A DNA stretch of 42,343 nt from Dinochytrium kinnereticum (lineage: Eukaryota; Chytridiomycota; Chytridiomycetes; Chytridiales; Chytridiaceae), in contig JADGJT010000191.1 of NCBI GenBank assembly GCA_027604005.1, forward strand, positions 1 through 42,343, read 5' to 3'. The notes under the pieces were generated by a model. That model was not told the origin of the DNA and did not search any database. It saw nothing but the letters and a program-made list of their open reading frames with translations. Positions 36,532 to 42,343 of the stretch are shown piece by piece (the stretch's first letter is position 1; each line of letters begins with the position of its first letter). A program made the position numbers and the translations under genes.

Positions 36532-37143
36532 ATGTCTTAGATTTGTTATGTTTATATAGCACTATGTGCTGTAGGACTATTTTCTGGTCTAATTGTAGTT
36601 AGTGCAGTGTATGCAATACACCGAGTAGCTCTATAGATAGTAGTATATTAGACAGGATCTTTTATATTTACACTATTGGATTATTATTTTCTAGGTTAGA
36701 CTTATATTATTGTATATGTAGGAGCTATTGCAATATAGTTTTTGTTTGTAATTATGATGGTTGATCTAGGTCAAACACCTATAGGGGATCAAGTTACAAA
36801 AGGGGTAGATAAAAGTAATTTGCAATGGTGGATTTAGTTGTCGTAGATTTAGTTTATCCTTTAGGTCATTAGTCCTTAGTTCCGTAGTACTTTTATTGAA
36901 GGTTCTTCGGAGCACGTTGGAGAAAGTTAGTTTAGTATTACAGGTATTTAGGAACCACATTCGTTGGTAACTTATTTTTATCCTTCTTGGGCATGTGATT
37001 TTAAAGGTCCTACTGATATTCAAAATTTGGCTTATGTTGTTTATATTGCTTATCCTCTTGCTTTGTATTTGATAGGAGTTATTTTGTGGGCAGTTATGAT
37101 TGGTATCATTGCTATTGCGATGACTACGAGCTCAGTCACTTAA
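36532..37143 (+). CDS. nad6: NADH dehydrogenase subunit 6
   Basis: Membrane subunit of complex I. Opens MSLICYVYIALCAVGLFSGL and contains VVYLTGSFIFTLLDYYFLGL and the diagnostic YIIVYVGAIAILFLFVIMMVDL. 203 residues if read to TAA. A UCA at 37132-37134, four codons from the end of the frame, is the only UCA I found in the core genes; if UCA terminates, as in Scenedesmus, the product has 200 residues. The hydrophilic middle (GDQVTKGVDKS onward) is longer than in short-form NAD6. No UUA. Confidence 0.95.
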
Positions 37144-38240
37144 ACAACCGACTGAAGCCTCCGCAGGAGTGGCACAGACGGATTGACAGCGTACGCGGGG
37201 GTCAACTAAGAAGCGACCGGATGTCTGAAAGGCCTACGATCGTGACCGTGTTACAGCAGGACCCATGAGGTCCCCTTCGGTTCTAGCCCCTTGCAATGCA
37301 TGATGAAATGGATAGGAGCTTTTAGCGATCAATTTACCTCTATTCACTGAGTTGACGTTCTAAGGTACGTGATTGGATGATGACCAATCTAAAGAACTTG
37401 TGTGGTCGACCGAACCTAGGACTCCTTCCAAGCCCATAAGGTCATATCTTACCGCACCATGTCCTCTGTCACAACCGCAAGGCTCATCGTATCCTTGGGG
37501 TTAGGCCATAGCCTTTAGATAACGCGTCTTAGTCAACCTCCACGCGTGCTGTGTCATAGCAAACCAACCCACTTGGTCTGTCACGCGTTCCTACCTACGG
37601 ACTGGTTAGCGTGGAAGGCCTACGTACATGGCTTACCATGCTCATGAAGTTGTGACCATCGCTTAGCCTAAATGCATCTTAACCTTATCTATATTGAAGG
37701 TTCGCTAAACAACGTAGTATTATACCCCCTTAATGGATTTTTAGAGGTATGCAACGCCTCGCCTGTTGCACATACGCCCTTTTGTGAAGTGCTTCATGCG
37801 GCCCTGTAGCCGAGCAGACGAACGATCGTTGATGGACCTGGTACTCCGCATGCCACACCCTGTAGGGTGGGATGTACGCAGCGTGTAGCAGCATAGCCAT
37901 GCGACTCGTTGAGAGGGCCCCGTCCCTTCGGGTTGGGCTATGCAACGTCCCGTAGGGTCTTGTAGGTAGAGTATATCTGCGACGGAAAGATTCGTCCCCC
38001 CTTGGGTTGCCTCGCCTGTTCCGGTCAAGTAGCAACCCGTAGGGTCACGTATGAACATGCGAGCAGCGTATCCCAACCAAAGGACGAGGGATCGTACGAC
38101 AGATTAAGGTAAAGATGCGAAGCGCTCGAAGGATTGGATGTTTAAGTGACGAACGAATACATTGATGTTGTATAGCCTTCGGTCGTATTTTCATACATTA
38201 TCCTAAGAGGACGGATAGTTTCCGTTTATTTGTAAATTTT
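37144..38240. other. Spacer between nad6 and nad4L
   Basis: 1.1 kb of GC-rich palindromes with AT-rich ends. Minus-strand frames near 37730-38076 overlap each other and have no domain. No gene recognised. Confidence 0.5.
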
Positions 38241-38537
38241 ATGAATGGATTTGGTATAAATATAGCAATAGCTTAGAATTGTGTAGCTGTATTGGCTTTT
38301 CTTTTTAATGGTGGTATACGTACTTCTGGTCTTATAATGATTGTAATATCTTTGGAATAGATTCTATTGGCTGTAGGTATTCTATAGGTAAATCTATCTT
38401 TTCATTTGGATGATAATATTGGAACCAGTTTGACTTTGTATATTTTGCCTCTTGCTGGTGCTGAATCTGCTATAGCTTTGGCATAGTAGATAGCTTATGA
38501 ACCTCTACGAGGCGGTATTGCATTTCGTTCTCGTTAA
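38241..38537 (+). CDS. nad4L: NADH dehydrogenase subunit 4L
   Basis: Small three-helix membrane subunit of complex I, 98 residues to TAA. NGGIRTSGLIMIVISLELILLAVGILLVNLSF matches the family's central SLEL...N region in two consecutive helices, and AGAESAIALALLIAYE matches the conserved AAAESAIGLAILV segment. Several UAG codons are read as Leu. It stands alone between long spacers rather than beside nad5. Confidence 0.95.
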
Positions 38538-39182
38538 GACTCATGACGATCTTGTTCGTCCTTTAGTCGGTTGGTCATAAATAGCCCCCCCATACATATC
38601 GGTCTGTACATATCGTCCTGCGATTTGGTATGTTCTGGCTGTGCATTGAGATGGTTGTCACGATCCGCAGGGGCGTCCCGTCGGGTTGTCACGATCCGTC
38701 CCGTTCCTTCGGGTCGGGTAGGGTCACCGTTTTTAATCGTATGCTCATTCCCCCCCTTCAAGTCTACGACCCCTATGGGCTACAGGTGTCAATCGCAGCC
38801 GTAGGATGCCGTGATGATCGTTAAGTTATAAGCACATCACGCTGTTTTACCGTAGGACCACATCGCCGTGCCTGGCCCTTCTAGTTGGGTAGGTTCGTGC
38901 TCACCACGGGACGAGGCTGCGCACTACAAAAGCCTTATCTGTCAGTATGCACAGCGATCCCGTAGGGGGTTGGTCGGTCAATCGTCGCATCTCCGATACA
39001 CGTAACGATCATATCCCTTTGGGGTTTGTGACCATATGATTATCGCCATGCAACTCAAGGACGCATGGCTGTGATTCACGAGCTTTCGCGTTCCTACGGG
39101 ATGCAACCCAAGGACGTATGGCTGTGATCCACGAGTTTCGCTCGTTGTTAAAACGGTAAATTGGTGAGTAAACTTTGTTTAA
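38538..39182. other. Spacer between nad4L and nad3
   Basis: GC-rich palindromes plus a near-duplicate phrase (GGACGCATGGCTGTGATT and GGACGTATGGCTGTGATC, 39059 and 39111). No gene recognised. Confidence 0.5.
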
Positions 39183-39563
39183 ATGATGGCATTTCTAATC
39201 ATTAGTCTAATTATTTAGGTTATAGTTAGTGCACTTTTTTTGGCTAACTACTTTATAATTTCTAGTGGTAATAATAAAATAGACCCTTGGTCTATGGGAG
39301 CAGATTTGTCTGCTTATGAATGTGGACTTGAACCAATAGGTGATGCAAGAATGAAATTTGATATACTTTATTATGTAATTGCTATATTGTATTAGATTTT
39401 CGATCTTGAAATCATTTTTCTATTTCCTTAGGCTACTATAATGTTTAGTATGAAATCTCTTATAGGATTTTGGATTGTAACAACTTTTTTGATAATTCTA
39501 ACTATAGGTTTCATTTATGAATGGAATATGGGAGCATAGGAAATTGTTCCAAGTGATTCGTGA
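39183..39563 (+). CDS. nad3: NADH dehydrogenase subunit 3
   Basis: Membrane subunit of complex I, 126 residues, UGA stop at 39561-39563 preceded by UCG. Family signals: LSAYECGLEPIGDARMKFD with the conserved loop cysteine, ILYYVIAILYLIFDLEIIFLFP and GFIYEWNMGALE. UCG is sense in cox1 and nad5, so the last residue is probably Ser. Confidence 0.96.
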
Positions 39564-39574
39564 GCATTTTAGCT

Positions 39575-39632
39575 CAGTGCGTTCGTCACCGAGGTCACGA
39601 GCATTCCAATCCAGTGCGTTCGTCACCGAGGT
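39575..39632. repeat. Direct repeat, period 37
   Basis: Two 21-bp identical segments with the core CAGTGCGTTCGTCACCGAGG at 39575 and 39612. Confidence 0.9.
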
Positions 39633-39988
39633 TTCAGGTCACGATCACTGTACCGTAGTGCGACGGGACCATGATTCATGACATATCCTGCGGTTTTTTC
39701 ACAGCAGGCGTATCCCATAGAGGCCCCACCCGAAGGTTGGGCTGGGAACGCACTGTCCGACTGAAGGACTGGCTTGCCTCAACATACAACAGCAGTCTAC
39801 GGCTAGTTATGTCGTATGAGCCCTTCAGTTTAGATTCAAATTAGATCTGTTAGTCCTACCTACCTATGGACGGACGGTCTGCAGCGAGTTACTCAGCATA
39901 GGAGAGACATACCTACCTACGGACAGACGAGTCCACTCATCGCGTTCATTTGGTAAGCCTTCTAAGAATACAACAGAAGGGATGTGTG

Positions 39989-40065
39989 GTGTGAATGCTA
40001 AGTGAGTGCCCCCTCCCGTAGAGGGGGTGTGAATGCTAAGTGAGTGCCCCCCTCCCGTAGAGGGC
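39989..40065. repeat. 38-bp tandem repeat with CCCTC/GAGGG hairpin
   Basis: Two copies with the shared core GAATGCTAAGTGAGTGCCCC (39993 and 40031); each ends in a CCCTCCCGTAGAGGG hairpin. Copies differ slightly in C-run length. Confidence 0.92.
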
Positions 40066-40160
40066 CTCTTACGTGATCGTCCCACCCTAAAGGTGGTCAC
40101 AGAAGGTTGGTATGTCCGTCCTTTCGGGCCGTAGCTCTGTAGGTTCGTTTTAGGTTACGA

Positions 40161-40231
40161 CTGGATGTAATTTAATGGTAAAATACTGGTTTTGGGTTCC
40201 AGTTTTGATGGTTCGATTCCATCCATCCCTA
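40161..40231 (+). tRNA. trnP: tRNA-Pro (UGG), acceptor pairs 1-2 mismatched
   Basis: Anticodon loop TTTGGGT with TGG at 40193-40195 and T loop TTCGATT. Acceptor pairs 3-7 (GGATG/CATCC) match; pairs 1-2 are C-T and T-C. The last anticodon-stem pair is T-T. By eye about 54 of 71 positions equal those of trnW, including the T arm, the D loop and the 5' anticodon stem, which suggests descent from trnW. Confidence 0.88.
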
Positions 40232-40791
40232 GATAAAGTCTAATGGTAAGTCGTCCTTCGGTTCGTATTCAACTTTGACCTAAGGGGACGGATGCTTGTT
40301 ATACGTCCCTACAGGGTTGCATGGATCAACGTTTCACGTGCCTATGGGCTTTTCATGGCACGAGGCAATTTACGAAGGGTGATAAGTGTTTACATAATTG
40401 GTATGGAATCTCGCAATATGCAAGCAACTCTTTAAGGGAGGGGTTGCGTCCTTGGGTTGAACTGACAATTGAGTGGCCTGTAGGGCAGACGAACGTAAAT
40501 GCGACCAACCGAAGAACGGTTCAGTAGGGGGATTCACATGGGGTATATAACTTGCGGTGTGGATGCCCACTGTGTATGTCGGTTTACTTATATATAAGTT
40601 ACGCATGAGCATGGATTTAAGTGCTTGAAATGCTTCCCAACCCAACGAGCGGCCCGAAGGGGGAGACCGACCGAAGGATGGACGGCGTAGTTTGCTATGA
40701 TTCTAATGGCGGAGGCATCTTGGAATGCTTCGAAGCACTAGTCGTAGACCTGTGCGGAGATCAGTCCAAACCGAAGGACGGACTTAAATAT
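40232..40791. other. Spacer between trnP and nad2
   Basis: GC-rich repeats, including a CTTGGAATGCTTCGA motif shared with 13240. No gene recognised. Confidence 0.5.
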
Positions 40792-42318
40792 ATGATACTA
40801 GGACTTGGAACACTAGGGTCTGTTTATCTAAATTTTTTGATTTAGCCAAATAAACCTAGTAGTACTTATAGTGCATCTTCTTATCTAAGTAGAGTAACAA
40901 TTTAGTGTTTGGCAATATTTATAATTTTTCAACTAGACTAGCTAATAAACCTACCTCTTGGTTAGTCTGGTCAAAGTGCTCCAACAGTGCTATGTATGGA
41001 TGGACTACTTACAATAGGAGATGTAAACATTTAGAGAGTTGAACTATTTGTAGGATTTTTGGTATAGGGTATTTAGTAGTAGAGTCAAGAAGTTACAGCT
41101 GTAAAAGGGTTTTAGTTTAAAGGACTATCTTTGTCGTATCTAATAATGATGACAAATCTAATAGGATAGGTATATCTATAGGAAAGTACAGATTGGTTGA
41201 TAACTATAATTGCATGGGAATAGTTTAGTATTTCTCTTTATTAGTAGGTAAGTCAATCTGGACAAGGTCAATCTGAAAAAGCGTAGAGTGCATCTATAAA
41301 ATATTTTCTATAGAGTGCTTAGACTACTAGTTTTTTGCTTTAGTCTATAACCTAGTTGTTTGGATAGACAGGTAGTACTCATTATGATAGTATAATGATG
41401 GTTCTAAATAGTCAAAGATTTCATGCCAGCCTAAATGCTGATCCACGACTTGTTATAGATTCTTAGGAAACTTAGGCTTAGTAGTAGATGACTATAACTT
41501 TTGTATTTAAACTAGGTGCAGCTCCTCTTCATAATTGGGCACCAGATTAGTATGATAATATACCAACTTATATTACACTTTGGATGACTACAATTCCAAA
41601 AATAGCAATATAGTGTTTTCTAATGCAATTGTATCAAGTTTATAATCTTTTGCAACCTTTGGAATCTGTTTTTCTTCTAGTTGGTACTTAGTCTCTTATA
41701 GTTGGTTCTATTGGACTTGGTAGTCAATGGAAAATTAAACGTTTTTAGGCTTATTCTAGTATTTCTAATGTTGGTTTTCTATTTTTGGCTTAGATTTGTG
41801 ATATTACAACATTTAATCTATATTAGGCTGTTTATATTATTTCGTTGTAGGGAATTTTTGCAATTATTTAGACTGTTAGTAATTCTTATGGTATTGAAAT
41901 TGACCAAATTTCTGATCTTAGTGGTCTATATAAACAAAATCCTGCTCTTGCTCTTGCTTTTTCTATTTCTTTCTTTAGTCTAATGGGACTTCCTCCTTTG
42001 ATTGGTTTTTATACTAAATAGCTAGTTTTTTATAGTATGTTGGAATCTTTTAATTCTTAGGGTACTCTTATTGTTATTATTGCTATTTGTGCTTCTACTT
42101 TGAGTGCTGCAAATTATTAGAGTATTATTAAAGTTATTCATTTCGATTTGCCACGTTATGGACATCGTTTTATAACAGCAGGAACTCATGCAGAACATCA
42201 TCAAACAACTGCTCAGTATACTGCAACTCTTCGTGTAAGTACCAAAAATACAGCTAGTTCTATTATAATTAGTTCCATTATCGGTAGTTTGATTCTACTT
42301 CTACAACTTGCTTGGTAA
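40792..42318 (+). CDS. nad2: NADH dehydrogenase subunit 2
   Basis: Proton-pumping membrane subunit of complex I, 508 residues to TAA. Motifs: [68 protein letters not shown] and SALSAANYLSIIKVI near the end. The N-terminal third is poorly conserved and especially rich in UAG (three in a row near 41070). No UUA or UCA in 509 codons. It ends 25 bases before the window end. Confidence 0.95.
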
Positions 42319-42343
42319 TTTAACTAATTACGTAGCCTCTCCC

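Larger units (their letters stand above)
39564..40160. other. Spacer between nad3 and trnP
   Basis: Two tandem-type repeats (39575-39632 and about 39989-40065) and GC palindromes. No gene recognised. Confidence 0.5.

Noticed and set aside
37730..38076. Minus-strand overlapping frames of about 100 codons
   Set aside because: They are translations of GC palindromes and no gene here lies on the minus strand.

Overview
The window reads as a complete, or nearly complete, mitochondrial genome of a chlorophycean green alga, most likely in or near the Sphaeropleales. The evidence is the gene set (cox1-3, cob, atp6, atp9, nad1-6 and nad4L, with a likely atp8), the use of UAG as leucine, group I introns with homing endonucleases, and GC-rich hairpin repeats between AT-rich genes. 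All genes lie on the + strand. Gene ends were placed by reading the conserved proteins with UAG = Leu; with the standard code every gene looks shattered by stops.

Layout: cox1 (3 exons), rnl (3 exons), nad4, trnM, a decayed free-standing LAGLIDADG ORF, trnL(CUA), cox3, trnQ, atp6, cob (3 exons), trnD, trnK, atp9, nad5, rns, trnW, cox2, nad1 (3 exons), probable atp8, trnY, nad6, nad4L, nad3, trnP, nad2. There are eight group I introns. Three carry endonuclease ORFs that are intact under the inferred code (cox1 intron 2, cob intron 2, rnl intron 1); the other five carry frameshifted or decayed ones. Spacers of 0.4-1.7 kb are filled with short GC-rich palindromes, tandem duplications and dispersed repeats.

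Genetic code: UAG is leucine and is read by a plainly visible tRNA-Leu with anticodon CUA. In my hand reading of the core exons (about 4,090 codons) UUA never occurs inside a gene, but it sits exactly where nad4 and cox2 should end. UCA is also absent except near the ends of nad6 and an intron ORF. The picture is that all four UNA codons (UAA, UGA, UCA, UUA) act as terminators.

tRNAs: six of the eight recognisable tRNA genes have mismatches confined to acceptor pairs 1-3 (13 mismatches in 18 pairs), with no mismatch at pairs 4-7 (0 in 24). This is the signature of 5' tRNA editing as known in Acanthamoeba and chytrid fungi, and I know of no report of it in green algae. trnP also looks remodelled from trnW.

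The genes encode membrane subunits of complexes I, III, IV and V plus the two mitoribosomal RNAs. Ribosomal proteins, synthetases, release factors and most tRNAs must come from elsewhere or were not recognised here.
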